Counted from the first letter of the stretch, positions 43,014 to 58,400 are shown. The stretch is 64,000 nt of DNA from Unio delphinus (GCA_029339505.1 JAQISU010000041.1:9074501-9138500), one strand, 5' to 3'. The notes: generated from the sequence alone by a model not told the origin. Program-made: numbers and translations.

Positions 43014-46000
43014 ACACACACATGCACATTTTATCAGTCCAAAGAATGTCTTATTCCAAGCACTTTCATACATTTAGATACTGTGTCATCCGAACTATCA
43101 GTTCTAGACTAGGAACTTGAGTACTCTTCTGAATCTTTTTACAGTCTTTGTCAGTTTGCTGTTTAACCCCAAAATACTTATCCAAATTTGCGAATGGTAT
43201 TTTGTTTAAGTCTCAGCATGTATTGATTCTGAGGTCACATGCACTGCTTATTCTACTTTGCTCAGAAATTAAGACAATAATAAAATATAAATTTATTTTT
43301 TTGATGTACTCTTATAAATAACCACATTTACATCTCTGTTTCTTTCTGCCTCTGAATTCATTCACAGTAAATATCAATACATTGTCACACCCAGCCACCA
43401 GTTAGAGCCTTTGAACCTGCCACCCAGTTATTGCATTGTGTTCTTTTTTAATGTACTCTTATAATGGCAACCTGTATATCAATGGGTCTTTCAGCCACTA
43501 AATTATGTCAATGTAAATATCAACACAGCTAATGAATCAACACATTTACCCACTAAGCAGGTGGCTGAAGCATGACAGTCAAGTCTTTGATTGTAGCCGC
43601 CCACCTATTACATCCAAGATAAAACATTGGTGTCCAAATACGCGTGATTAAGCATTTCCGAGACCTCTGAAATAACATGTCCATATAAATTTACATTTAC
43701 CATTATTATATAATGATTTATATAAGGCTTGTGATACTGACCTAATTCATTATAAACTAATGGGTCATGCATAAAGTATGTATACATGGTGTGAGGGTGA
43801 AGTGTTTTGAAAAAGGATTAGCAGCAGGGTGACTGTTAATAAGCATTTTCTACAGCTGCAGTTGTCAAAATCCCTTGATAACTGATATTTATTTAGAGAT
43901 CTTGAGCCAGTCAAGTCAGAATCATAACCAGCAGATGAGTTAGATGCAAAGTGGCTCCTATGCCAAGTCAAGCAGAGCCAGTTACTACTTAAAGTTATGA
44001 AGTGTGATTACCTTGTAGTGTTCTTGCCCATGGTGCACATTGTGGAAGACATATTTATTCTTCATTTTCCAACCAGACCGGTTGGGATATCTCATGATCT
44101 GACATATTATGCAATCCAGACCCTAATGCCTCATGAGAATTTGTCAAGCCATACCATTTACAGTTCAGCATGAAATGTCCCATGATTTTACACAGCTTAC
44201 AATAGTTGTCACTCAGGAAAAGAACTGTTAATGTTCATGATTTCAATGATGTCAAAGCTGGTGATAAAAATTGAAATCGGTCATTTTGTCATTCCAAGTG
44301 ATGACAAGCCTGAAAATATTCAAGTAATCCAGTTCGATTGGTTGAAATCATAAATTTAGTCACTTTCTGATCTTTTACTATTACACTTTTTAACCTGATA
44401 AAATCTACTAAATATTAGTTGCTGTTTAACACTTTATTATTTTCATTTGTAAAGTTTCATTACTTAGTATTAATTTAAGCCTCTGCTTATATTTAATGAA
44501 TATCGTAATAACTTCATCATTCCAAATAGCAATATGAGGGATTTTTTTTATTTAAAATTCATTAAAAAATCTAAACCACACACAAACTCATTAGTTATGA
44601 ATAATTATTATTAGTTTGCTTTGTTATTCTTTACATTATAATTCATCTTAAACAGTATTTACAGTCACAGGCACTTGTTTTTTTTAGTAAGGATAAAGAC
44701 TATTGAGAGGGTTATAACTCGACAGTGCTTTGTTTTACCGGTTTTCAAATATCAAATGAAAATAATATAGGAAACATGAAAAAAGAAAGATAAAATAAAA
44801 ACTGTTTTTAAAAAGTTGGCAATGCCTGTTTTTATTTCTTATTCCACAATTCATCCATTGTCAAGAGATCATTCTGAAAGAAGTAACAAAATGACCAGCG
44901 TAATTTGCAGTATTTCTCTTTATGCTTGTTTTCCATAAGTATTTCAATATTGAATTCAAATAAACTTTCATACCATTTTGTTTTTTTTACTCGATATCTC
45001 TGCTTCTATTAAAATTGTATGGTTCAGTATGTAATTGATAACATCATGAAATGAAAAGAAATTTTTGTTTTAAGGGATGCATAAGGTTTCACATTCATAC
45101 CCATTATCCATAATACTGATACATCAAATGAGCTTAAAACATGAAGCTCACAATTTTGTGAAGACAATACAGAACTGGATATATACTGTGTGTATGTGTC
45201 ACTGTCATTGACACCGTTATTTTGGTATATTTACATAAACACTCTGTGAAAATATAAACAAACTTAATTCGAAAATCAATGAAAACAGTGAAATGTAGAG
45301 TCACGTTTAAAGTTAAAGAGTTCATGCAGGGGAAAATTATGAAACTTAATGCTGTCTGCATCAGTTTTTAAGTTTATAGTCAGTATATAAAAGCTGACCT
45401 TTTTCTTTTCCTTTTCATGTTAAAGTTGACTCCGATGTAAATAATATGATCTAATATGTTTCATAAACAAGTTCATGTATTATGTGTATGTTGTTATTCC
45501 TTTTTGTTTTGACGAATAGCAAGATTTATAGACATATAATGCAATATATTATTTTTCTTTCATTTGTTCATTTGAACAGTAATGGCATTGGGCAAATCCA
45601 GAACGACTGCATCATCAAAGGCAAAGAGAAATCTACCCGACTAAAGTCTATTTTTTAGGGTATGTTAATCAGAAAGATGAAGGTTCATTCTTACGTTAAT
45701 TTTTGTGTTTCCTTATACTTACTACTGTACATTTTGCATGAGATAAGGTAAACCATGTTTTCTTATTTGCAAGTGTTTTTATATTTTGTTAATGTTGAAT
45801 TCTTCAGTGTATCTGCTGAAGAATGTTCTTTTGTTTTGCATACATTGGCCTGTTTTATGTGAATTACTATCATTAGGTTTTGTTAAGCCCTTTGTGTTGT
45901 TGCAATTACTATTGTCATAATGTGCATCCACTTTGTGTCCGACTAGGATACCGTATACATTCATTATTTTCACCCTTATCTATGTAGAAATCAACAAATC

Positions 46001-49000
46001 ATTACAAACTTTTTTAAATACTTATCATAATCTATTCATTCTTGCCACCTGCTGCTTGTCAGAGGAAAATGGTGGACAAAAGCAACTGCAAATAGTTGTG
46101 TATAACTTAAACTCGCTGATTTGTTAATTTGATAGGCGTTATTGATAAGTGGTGATAGATCAATTTATTTTAACAGGTACATTTTAAATTGCAAACTATT
46201 AAGCGTGCATTTTAATTATTGTTTTTTCACAAATGACTTATCTTGCTGCTATTAATTATATTATAATATTTCTTAAAGTATATAAAGTCTTCGTTATATT
46301 TGTTCCACTTTCTGTAATGCAAAAAAAATCTGAATCAAAGAATTGTAAACAACTATGGATATATTGAACGATGAATAGTTGCACACTAAATAATTTATAT
46401 CAACAGAATCTAAACTGCTTACCGCTTTCTTCACATTTGTCATTTTTTAAAAGATTTATTTTGGGAGCATTTATTCAGTAGCACGCTTTGATGATAAAAA
46501 TGATGAAAGTGATGTCATGGCCATTCATTACCTGCACTGATGTTACTATTTGTGCCACAATGAAGCATCATTCTTCAATTTTATTTATTATAGTACTTGT
46601 TCCCACGATAGTTCTTAATTTTAAATTTGCCAGTGTCTAGTGGGGAAAAAAGCTGGTACATAATTTCTTGTCTTGCTCACTAATGTTAGTTTCAGTACCA
46701 TTAATAAGTTGACAATAGTTGGAATTACAATGGTTATTGAATTTTTGGTAGTTGATCTTTTAATTCCTATGTGTTATTTTTCTTTAATAACAGTTTATTT
46801 GATTTCAGAGGTAACATACTAAGTTTAGGCTTGCACCAGCTTCTTTGGTGCCGTCCACTTAGTAGGTATACAAAAGTCTGGCAAAGCTTCACCCCTACAC
46901 CCCTCCCTGTACACATGCATACTTTTTTACACACACCCCAACCTGTGTACGTATGCTTGACCACCCAATTATGTATAACGGCCTATATTTAATTCACGTA
47001 TGAACAATCAAGGCTTAATAGTATTTGGTTTTTTAAATAAAACAGATAGTCCACCGCCACTGAATGGCTGTCTGCATCCAAGAAATAACTGTGTAACTTT
47101 AAAAAGTTTATCTCATGTCCGCTAAAATTCAAATGCCAACTGAACCCAGTCGAATAGGTTATGCGTACGTGCGTTATCATTAAACCACTCTATATGCAAG
47201 TGTATGCATTACTGTTAACCCCAGCTCCCCTCCATGCGTATGTACTAAATGGACAGCCCCTTTCCAAATCTCCAATTTTTTTAACTACCAAAACTTACTT
47301 TCACATTTCAGTCATGAATTTTGTCAATATTAGCAGATTCCTGTTACCCCTTATTTGAGCATAAGCCATTAAAACCCCAACATCCTCTGTCCGGGCACTC
47401 TGTTGAAGCACTTTCCTAGGTTCACCTAATGTGATTTCAACTGCATGTACCAGCTATCAAGGTTTCATTATGCTATTGGCTCCAAAATTTTAAAAAAATT
47501 TAAGTCCATCAGCACTTTACCATAATGAAGATGTCTTCTGTTTTCAGAAACTTGTATGGGATGATCTTGGTTATACTGGAAATAAAAGTGTTCAATCTTC
47601 TAACACATTTTTCTTATCTCGTACAAGTTAAATAAATTTTCATCGGTTATTTTAATTATTGATACACTTCTAAGATATCATCCATAAAGAAGTTATACCG
47701 GGATTTTCTGGGTGAAGGGTCATGAAAAATTGTGCATAATAATAAATTTTATGACAATTTAGAAAATGTGACCTATGAAGGTCGGATTTAATATGTACCT
47801 ACAGTGTAAAGAACATTAAAGTAAAGTGACAATGAGACAGATAATCTTTAAATGTCAGTGATGTGTTTGAAATCTATCATTATGCTTTATTATTACTATA
47901 ATCGGTGACATTTTTTTAGGACATTGATAATGAACATTTTGTGGGTACATAATTTTTAGTCATGTTAAAACTATAAATTTATTTATACTACATACACATA
48001 CATGCCAATCATTACGCCTTTTTTCACTAAATTACGCCTTACACCTAAACGTATATGGATTACGCTTTTTCGGTATATCCACCTTCCAAAACCAATCAAT
48101 TGTTTCTTTTCTCGCTTTTATTAACATCCCATTAATCTCACATACCATATTTTAGAAAAGTTGGCTTCTACATAACTTGTCCATGCTGTTTCGTAACAGT
48201 ATTATGTTCTATTTATAGCAACTATCCTATTAGCCAGAAACATGCTCTACTTTCAAACTTTTTACCTCGTATTCTATATATAGCAGCTTCATGGCTTAGT
48301 TTACGAGACAATAGACTGGTTTTCTAACTTTTAAACTTTGCTCACAGATTCTTTTTTTCTAATTTATATTTAGTACAAAACCAGTCTATAGGTATTTGGT
48401 GCTAAAGTGTAATTTATTTTAGTCGATGCGTGTATGAGAGCAAAATTATCTCCTTTCAGATAATTTCACAGATGGATTAGAAAAAGGCCAAAAGTAAACG
48501 AAACAACAAATAACAGAATCCTACAAAGATGAGGACACAAGGGCAGCATCACGTGACATCTATTGCAGGCCATGTGGAAATAATTTTACTATTTGGCGCT
48601 AAAAGTCTTCAGATGTATTCTAGTCGATGTTTGTGTTAGAACGCATATTTTTTTCTCTAAAAAATTCACAGCTGGATCAGAAAAAGACCAAAACAAAAAA
48701 ACAAATCCTTCAAAGATGAATATATGAATGTCTCGTCTTACGAACTCCAATACTAAAGGATCTTCTTATCTGTAGCAGAACTAAAGTGCGGACATGAATG
48801 TTATAAACACAGAGGTGTTATTTACCAAGTTCTTAATATAAAGATAATGATGATTTTGCTATTGATGCAGAAGCCAGAGAATTCATAGAATACAATTCTA
48901 CTGTAGCTGTGAACGAGTTTTATGATAATTTTTTGAGATTATTATGCTATAGCCTGTGATTACATGCTCCAGAAATTCCCCTATGGAGTTGAAGTGCTTT

Positions 49001-50859
49001 TAAAGCTTCGGTTGCTGATGTAAATGAGAGACAGTCAAAAAGCTTCGAAAGTGTTAGATTCTTTTTCAAGACATATCACTTTATAATACCCTCATCTGCC
49101 TTGGATCATCTGGAAGGAGAATTCCTGAAATATAAAGTTTAGATTCTACCTGACAATATACTTAATGCAGAGAGTTGATGTGCAGTGGCACCTTATTTCC
49201 CAGCTAAAAGACACAATCACTTGAAGATATAAATTTCCTCTTATTTGTCAGGCTATGAAATGAATATTGGTTCTTTACCATTCTAATGCTTACAGTGAGA
49301 TATTGTTCAGTATTGTTAACAAGCATAAAAGTGAATAAACTCAGTAACCCATTACTTTATGCTCTACTGGTGTGCAAAACATTAATGGTCTCAGCTGGTA
49401 CAGTGTTTTAAAATGCAACTTGAAAATCTGTTGCTTTCTAAAACTAAAAGTGCTACATATGAAAACTTGAAGCAGTAAAGGATGTCAAAAGACTAGAGGG
49501 GCAAATAAATCATTGGTTATTGAAATTGTAGCATGTTATATGTGGATTACTCTTTTTCTGCTTCTATTTCTCTTTTTGTCTACTTTGATTACACTTTTTC
49601 CTCGTCAGAGGTTGGTATGTATTCATACATCCTAAAACATGGATTTAAAATTATTATTATAAAATAATTTGATATACCAGCAATTCTTGTTTCCTTTTCA
49701 TGAAAAATTTATACATCTTGAAGTATATCATTGATACAGCCTACATACTATACATATTTTCTATATATATATAGTTTTTATTTTTCTGCCTTAGTTACAG
49801 GAACCTATAAGGAACACAGTAAAATATATAAGTATCATAAATATGAAACCCCTTAATTCCTTACTTACTGTAAGTTTTATCTTTCAGATCCAGTGATGAA
49901 TGTCAGTCTTATGATGGAGAAGATCTGTGTTATTCTCCACGGAAAGCCATTTACAGTAGCTACTACATACAGCAGATTTACACAGAGAATGTGACCTCTA
50001 CTAAGTCTTGGAGCACAAGCATAATTCCTCAGTCCTGAACAGCATTAACTTTTTACGGCTCACTAATTATTAGTACTAGACATATCTGTATTAGCTAATT
50101 CATTGTACATTAATATTAAAAATATTGCATTTCTGATCATACTTGCTGATGCTTCCGTGCTTTTCCTATTAATAAAGCAAAACAGTGTGATCCTGCTGTA
50201 ACAATGTAGTTTGGCTCCATAGAACCCAGTTGTGTTATAAATCAAACCCTGTTTTAACCAACCAATTTAGTTACCTAAAATATGGCGGGCTGGAGGGGTT
50301 ATACAAACGTTTGCAAAAAGGGGCACTTTTGATTATATGTAGACTATATGGCTTCAAAAGTCTGGACATTTAGTTTGCGTTTTGTGCCAATGTTTTTAGC
50401 CATTGTAAGCATAAGTTTTCAAGAAGAAAAAAAAGGAAATAGCATTTGTTTGGTCAGTTGTAGCAGTTTCTTATGTTTCATACGTTCAAAAGTTTGTTGA
50501 CTGTAGCAAATCTCGTTATCATAGATAGACCAACAATTGGATCTCTCTCTTCGTGGGTTGTTTCCCATACTAATAATAATATTCAAAAGTCAAAACTAAG
50601 ACCATTATTCTGCTCTTGAATATTAACATACAAATTTGTGTAATATTGAAGGAATGAAGAATATTCGCAGTATAGATGATGACAATCAAAATATGGGAAG
50701 ATTTATTTAAAGTAAGACAAAGATCTGACAGTAACCTTAACATTAGTGTATAAAAAGAAAGAAAAATAATTGAAAACAGCAGGAGGAAAATATTTAAAAC
50801 ATTATTTACAAATAAGTTCGTATCAAATTCATAGAAGCAAAATTAAGACCTATGTATTA

Positions 50860-51570
50860 CATGTAACATAATTTATTAAAAAATAGTATTGTGTTAATGG
50901 AAGAATTGCTAACTATATACCATTATGAAAACATGAGAAGTAAATCTAATACTGTGCCGTCTACCAGCAGCTTAAGGAGCTGAGCAGTGAAAACCACTAA
51001 CATGATATTAACATTGTTCTGCCCGGCAGGAGTTGATTTGCAGGCACTCTAGCATTAGCATTAGAGTACACAAAAAAACAAAATACAAACAAAGTTCATC
51101 AAAGATCGGACGATAGTTATGGCTCTCTGGTAAGTGGTATGTTGATAAATACACATTTTCTTTTTGACCGTTGACCTTCAGGAAAATACCTGAAGACAAG
51201 AAACTGCTTGTAATTAGACCACTCTGGGCCCCTGTATTAAATGTAATGTAATTTATAAAAAAGGTATGGGGTTAATGGAAGAATTGCTAAATATATATTA
51301 TGAAAACATTAGAAATAAAGCTAATAATGTGTCGTGTCTTCTACCTTCAGTTTAAGTCGCTGAGCAGTGCAAACCACTAACATGTTATTAACATGTAATT
51401 CTATCCAGCTGTAATTAACTTGCAAATGTAATATATGTATATAAAAGTATGAGGGCAATAAAAAAATTAATGAATCTAAATCATTATGAACGGACGGAAA
51501 AAAGGCAAATACTGTGCCATTTACCTGCAGTTTAAGAGCTGAGCAGTGAAAAATACTAAAATGTTAGTAG
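50860..51570. repeat. Degenerate triplicated block
   Basis: Three related units near 50860-51010, 51230-51400 and 51440-51570 share a core including GAGCTGAGCAGTG, followed by CACTAACATG-like sequence. Spacing is irregular. No coding potential is seen. Confidence 0.55.
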
Positions 51571-52943
51571 TATCTGAATAAGAACGGCTAGCAAAATTTA
51601 TGAAATATATAGAAAACGATCTCCGGCTCTCTATGAATTTTTCTGTTGACATACACACAACATTTGTGCCAGTTAACATTTTTGAAATTAACCACAAAAT
51701 AAAAGTGTATAATTTTTAATACAGTAGTAAAATGAACAATAATTCTTTAAAGTATGACTGGAGAAACAAAAGGAGTGTAAAATAATTTTATCAGAGTTTG
51801 TTAGTTAAAATTCAAATGTTTAAAGTGAAACAGACCAAAAGATATTAGTGACAGTGGTCGGGTAATGATGAAGTGAATCGCTAATGTTGATTGATAAATG
51901 TAGAATTTTTTGTTTAATGGAGCAAATAAAAATGTCTAAGTGGGTGTTAATATATGGATACATTTGTCAAGTACATTTGATTAAAGATATAGCAGCAATA
52001 GTGAATAGTACTAAAGCTTGTATTTATAGTATTATGTATGAGTATAATAACAAATGATTATAAATTAAATACAAAGAGATGAAAAACTGCAGGCATGAAG
52101 GACAAATTTTTAAAAGAACAAATGTGAAAACCCTAAGAAGCTGAAACAGTGGGCAAAGACTGGAGATATTAAAAAGATCTAGGCTTTGGAAATTGTGATC
52201 AGGTAAAGGATGTTGAAAAGTTGGAATGGCGGCATAGGAAAAAAATGAAGCCATATTTTGTGAGGCTAGAACATGTAAATGAGAAATATTGAAAGAATAA
52301 AGGTATGCTGCTACTGGAAAAGATGGCAACGATATTTAATAAAGCAAAAAGTTGTGATTCTTGTTTTCATGTACAATAAACCCTTACATTTAATAATCTG
52401 AAGAAAAAAATTGAGCTTGGATAATCTGGAATGTGTTTACTATAATACTTCTTAATAACGTACAGTAGAAACTGTAATAAGTTTATTTCAATGTTGTTAT
52501 GAAAAAAACTTTTACAAACTTAGAAATATAAACAAAAGTACCTATTTGGAATCTTCGGATGCTTTTTTCAACTTACTACTTAATCTGACATCTTATCATG
52601 TGTAACAATAATATCAACTGTCATTTTTTAATAGAAAAAAAGTATCTTTACATTACTTTATGAAATTTGTCTCTGTTTATGATCATTTTATATATTGTAA
52701 ATATGTTTCACATCTAAATTGTGGAGTAAAAATTACTCCCTCAACTACAATAATATACCCAGAAATTGTATCAAACAAAACAATGTAAAATGCAGCAAAG
52801 AAATTTAAGAATATGAAAGTGTTCCAATGATGTATAACATACATCTAAACTCCAGCTAAAGCAACTGTCATTTGTTTTTGATACCTTTCACTTTTTCTTA
52901 CATTCCATTCATGTATGAAAAATTGTAAGTAGAAGCAAAAATG

Positions 52944-54763
52944 TTATTGGGTCATTTGACGAGCTGATGATTTAATACACTGAATGAAACTGTTAAATTG
53001 TTCACATATTGAAGAATTTATCGAGCCAAATCCAATCAGTCTTGATGATCGATATGCACAGGAACATTTGTGAGCAAACGCATGGAAAATGTCATGGAAG
53101 AATCTAACATCTCTAAAAAAAGCCACTTTCTCGGTTTAAACAATACTCATGGAGATTATATGCAAAGTCATAAAATATATTCTTTGGAGGAGTTTCCAAG
53201 TGGGAATAAATTGATGCTGATGGGTCTTTACGTCCTTCGGGATTTGTCATATGAAATCCATAACAATGTCCATGATTAGGACGGAACCAAAGAAATAAAG
53301 ATGAAGTACCAGGTGCGGAAATAAGAGTTTTAGAGAAATATTTTTCACAGCGATCATGATCTAAAGGTGGATCATCATAAGCCAATGTTGTTTTCCTTTC
53401 ACAGTCAATAGAAAATTTTCTGATTGAACACAATTTCTTTCCCGACTCAGAAAAATAGTATGCTCTCCCGAACTTTGGAGGATTATAAGTACCAAACTGT
53501 GGCAATGCAGGTTCAGCTGGAGTTACATTTATTTCACTAACTTGTGCTATTAAATAACGAATGAAGTCAACTACATCTTGGCGTATACAATCTTCACCAT
53601 TCTCATTAATGTTGCCCAGCATTGATGTTGCAATCAAATCTCTTATTTCAGGTGCATATTCACGCATTTCCTGCATTTTTCTATTGAAGAAAAGATCTCC
53701 ACCATTATTAACCTTTTCTCCTGTCATATGATCCAAAAGTTCTATAATGCAATCTAAATACGCATGAGGGATCAGGCAAATGATAGGAGCTATTGTAGAC
53801 AACATTTTAACAACATCAGCAAATGCAATGTTTTCATCTGGTAAAATATTTTCATCCTCTGACATGTGTGCAAGAAATCGTCTGAAAACTGGCTTAACTG
53901 AATCACATAACAAAGACAAAAGCAAATTATTTCTGTTAAATTGTTCTTCATTTGGGATAATCTCCTGCTGTGATATTTCTTTTAAAATTACACTGCTTAT
54001 GTAATGCAAATGTTCTATGGCTTGTTTTAAGCTATCTTTATCAATGCCTGTCCTGTCAGGAAGGAAACATCTTGTCATTCTTCTGTGAAGTGTTGGTAAG
54101 ATGGTATCTGGGTTATCTGGCCTGCTTATTTCCTCAAAGTTAGCATTGCAAAACCCAACTCCAACTTTCGTTCCATCACATGCAAGCTGTTTTGGGGCAA
54201 ACCCACAAACTGAACAGGGTTTTCTGAAATCCATCTTCGTATTTGAAGCCCAGCTGAACCACCATTTCCTAAATACTACAGGATCCATGAATGTGCGGAA
54301 ATGTGGATTGGATTCACGGTAATCTTTAGTTCTAAGGTCACAAAATGATGAAAACGTCAATTTAGAACACAAAACCTGGTTTACAAATGCCCAACCAATC
54401 TCATTACCTGCAGCGGTATGAATGCACAGAGATTGCCCTTCATCCCATTTTATTTTACATGGCGCTTCAGTTTTAACACATATTCGTGTTAAAACTCTAC
54501 AATGCACTGGTGCAATTTTTGTGTAAATGGTCAATGTACGATCAAAAACAGTTTTACTATTTAAATGATCTAAATCAGTCCACCCAGCACTGCACTGACA
54601 TGGAAACTCTGGTATCTCATTCACAAGGTCAGGTCCTTTTACACAACCATTTTCGATATTGTTAAAGTCCAAATGTATCTTGCCCTTATGTTCTTGGCCA
54701 ATTTTGAATCTTGCTGTTTTGGTGCTGAATGTGTACTTACACAAGGAAAGGACCAAAGTCTGG
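52944..54763 (-). pseudogene. KDZ/Zisupton-like transposase, frameshifted and 5'-truncated
   Basis: A minus-strand frame of about 550 codons ends at 53113; the protein pattern continues in another frame (53126-52944), a switch at a run of seven T on the coding strand. Upstream it is cut at about 54763, where receptor copy 3 homology begins, so the N-terminus is missing. Features include a C-x2-C-G motif followed by A-C-D-G-T-K-V-G near the middle and, at the end, H-C-Y-G-F-H-M, Y-D-F-A-Y-N-L, F-F-H-D-I-F-H and H-K-C-S, consistent with the KDZ transposase family (often annotated as CxC-domain or HMG-domain-like proteins). It would have moved a large DNA transposon. The family call is from memory of motifs. 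Confidence 0.6.
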
Positions 54764-55149
54764 ATCAAACCTAAGATTATCTTAAGGAAAGAACTCGAAT
54801 GTGTAAACTCTGAACATATTTATAGAGGAGGTGTGTTTGTTCAGTTATCATAATAAGCTGTCAGTTAACCCCTGCAATATAAATGTGATTTGCACACATT
54901 TTCTATCTTTATTGTTCTCTATATATCTTCCGCCAATGTCACGCGTTTCCTGGTTAACAATTAACAAAGAAATTGTTTAGATGCTAAGTCATATTCCGTT
55001 GGCTAGGATCAATCATGATACACAATTGTTTATGAAAGTCATTTTAGGGTGCATGACATACATGGAATGAACTTAGGTATTTTACTCACAAATCTGGCTC
55101 TTTTATGAGTACATATAGAGGACGGGAAAGGTATATTCATACTTCAGAA
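54764..55149. promoter_or_regulatory. Upstream region of receptor copy 3
   Basis: Closely matches 8871-9251 upstream of copy 1, including the TATATATC near 54920, so copy 3 keeps most of the promoter-side sequence. Confidence 0.45.
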
Positions 55150-58100
55150 ATGACGAAAGATACATTCTGGGTATTCGCTTTTTGTTTGCCTACAGTTGCA
55201 GTATTAACAGGTAATTAGTAACACTATTTTAAGAAATATTATTTGCGTATGTCGGACGAAACTGAATTTGCAAATATAACACATATCTTCACTTTATTCC
55301 TTAGAGTTCTTATACTACAACCAGCGTCCGTGTATATATTAGTTTCACCCTATTGGTTATTCATTTGTTTTTTAGATTATCTTACGTTGATTAACCCACT
55401 TTAAAATATAATGCATCTGGAATCATCAAACGTTTCTGTTAGATTTATTTGACGAGTACAAAATCCCAACCACAAAGTAAAAATGTCTAACATTTCACGC
55501 TTCACTCACTTTAGTTTAATCATGTTTTAAGTTTCTTCCTCAAAATCTGTTCATCCATTGAACCATTAAACGGTATTAGTGCAACATGAAAATGTCAATG
55601 TATCCTTTATTTTTTTTGGATACCTTATTTTATGTTTATGCGATTATTTCTTGGCAGATTTGCTTTTGTAAATTGGAAATATGTTGTCGACTCTTTTTAA
55701 GTGGGTTGATGGATATGATTACTACATTCTCATCATAAATATCGGTCACTTGACATACATTTCACACTTCTCTTTCTGGAACTAAATTATCCTTACATTT
55801 TATATGTTACACTCTGTTCATGCACAAATCATCCAAGACGTCACTGTTAATATCATTTTAGATCTATAAGTTACGAGTCGTGGTGAGATAAATCATTTTC
55901 GTGTGTACCAATCGCTGATCACATATTAGATCACCATGTACCATATTTAAATCTTCAATGACTTTCAATCAATGTTAGGCAATAAAAATGCCGATATCAT
56001 GAAAATAAATGATTGGATGTATTTTCGTTTTACTTACAGAAAGCCTCCTACCTGAACATAAAACATATGTACCAGACGCACTGTCTCAAAATGCATTCGT
56101 CATTAAAACATGGACATACAGAGGTTCCGCGTTGGTCGTGAAAGTTACAAAGGGAAATAAACCGCTTTACAGCGAGTTTATTTATGGTCTTACTTTCAAG
56201 GAGCAGGAAAATCGACTATTTATAAAGTACAACAATAGCCGACAAGAAGTATCCGTAATATTAAAGAATGTTACTAGAGATGATGAAGGTTTATATCAAA
56301 TTACTTCAGGAATATACCAAAAAGCAGCTGAAGGGTACGATTCAATTTTAGAGACATGGAATGTCCAACTAAACGTTCTAGGTAAGGAAGCAATCCATTA
56401 TTATGCATGTAATTTATGTGTATGTTCAGATATTTTGACAAAACCCTAGTGATACCAAAACATAAATATATTTCTCAAGAACACATGGAATCTCTATAAG
56501 GAATAGTGAGGCTCTTTGCATGGGATGGAAATGCTAAATAACGCATTGTATGTGCGTGCTTGTACGTGTGTCATACATTTTTGTAGGAAGTCAGAGTAAC
56601 AGGATATGATAGTATTACTATGTACATGTTACTACCAACAATATACGTAACATATTACGTTCAGTTTTTAAAACGTAATTAAAGCGAAAACCTCATTACC
56701 TATTTATCCATCCTAAGACACGTTAGCAAACATTCAACTTCACACAGACCAGATTAAACCTTAGACCTCTCATTAGCTGCCACATGTCGTTATGTATATT
56801 CCAATAACTATCTTCAAAATAAATGTGTGTTTATATATGTTTCCTGGCGAACGCGAGCATTTTAATAAATATATATCATTTTATGCCCATATAATGATAA
56901 TTATTATTATCTTGAACGTGGAATGTTCTTGTTTGATCATAAATCCTGCAACATTATAGAACTTGAATATACAGAACATAACAAAATACTTTGTGTAAAT
57001 ACTTCATCCAATACCTATTCTGAAATAACGTCTGAAATAGTCGTCAATATTTTATTTGTATTTCTTAACTGTGTTCCTTCTTTTCACTGTCGTTAATTCC
57101 TGATATTAGTCACGAAATTGACTGCATATAATATAGGACGATAGTAAACTATTACATAGCTATATATAATCGGTAATGTAATTAAAGACTTAAAAAGACG
57201 AGACTTTCAGCAATACTTACGAGTGTTACATGCCCGAGCATTTTGAAATTAAGAGGAGGTATTCTTAAATATAGTGTGACACGGAGCCTTTATATATTAA
57301 CTAATAGTGGTATCCTTCATGCGGATCAAAGCTATCTCTTTCAGATATTCTCAAGATCATTCATTCACACAAATGTATGATTTATAAATCAACATTGAAA
57401 TTTTAAACATTGTTTTAACCTAATTGTGTAGTTAAATCATTTTGCTCAGAACCAAGTGAAATAAAACAAGGTTATGCCGGAGATACCATACTTATCACAG
57501 AGTTTCTACAGGAATCGATATTGTTTCCTCGTTTATACCACAATGACCAGCTTATTGCAGCCTTGAGAGGCTCTGACTGTGATGTGAGTACTAATTCACC
57601 GTTTTATGGCCGAATAAGATGTTCAAAAAGTACAGACAACAACACAACAAGAATTGAAATAAATCACGTTACAGAGAATGACACTGGACTCTACACAGTG
57701 GAAGCAGAAGGCAGTTTGACACAGCGATGCTTCCTAAATATTACAGGTAATGTTACAAATATAAAGTAAACCCAATGTAATATCAATCAATGTGCTTATC
57801 TTTAAACAAAATTCAAGAGCATTTACAGTTCAACACACAATACGTAGCTCTATTGTTAAATCAGTCTATCACCCGAAACCATCTAGTTTAAAAGAAACAT
57901 AATATTTGAGATTACGATGTTGATTCATTTGTGTTTGATCCGACGACGAAGTATATAATGGGCAAATAAAATAAAGCGAGAAGGAGGTGAATTTTAACAT
58001 GAAAAAAATAATACATACTTCCAAATGAGGAATATTGTCATAGAACGAACATTCTGGATATTTTAATGACTTTATTCTAGTATAGTCTGCTAATTGTAAT

Positions 58101-58307
58101 CGTATCGTCTGATATTTGTTGCTCTTTCTATGTAAAATTTGAAATTACGCCCATTATCTCATCTGTCATCGCCACTATCCATTGATGTAGTGTCACTTTA
58201 TTGCAATTTACAATCTTCTAGTTGTTTTATCTTTGCTTTTGCTATTTGTAATCGAGATATATTTTAGCCATAATAATGATGTATTAAAGACCAATTGTTA
58301 TAAGAGT

Positions 58308-58400
58308 TATTGTTGTTGACTATGCATTAAGAATAGTGTTTATAATAGATGTAATGTATTGTTGTTGACTATGCATTAAGAATAGTGTTTATGAGAGACG
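58308..58400. repeat. Short tandem duplication in copy 3 intron
   Basis: TTGTTGTTGACTATGCATTA and following bases occur twice about 58 bp apart; copies 1 and 2 have it once. Confidence 0.7.

Larger units (their letters stand above)
38116..52943. other. Repetitive region without supported genes
   Basis: AT-rich sequence replacing the 3' half of receptor copy 2. It contains related blocks at about 38116-38640, 41340-42550 and 43730-44270 (degenerate copies of one unit), a 263-bp tandem duplication, three foldback/tRNA-like elements, a triplicated block at 50860-51570, microsatellites and the KDZ-type gene at its right end. I saw no exon I can support. Small ORFs of 60-70 codons are scattered and look random. 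Confidence 0.55.

Noticed and set aside
45576..45645. Short Lys/Ser-rich ORF as a first exon of the KDZ-type gene
   Set aside because: It is on the opposite strand and far from the transposase; no splice link can be supported.
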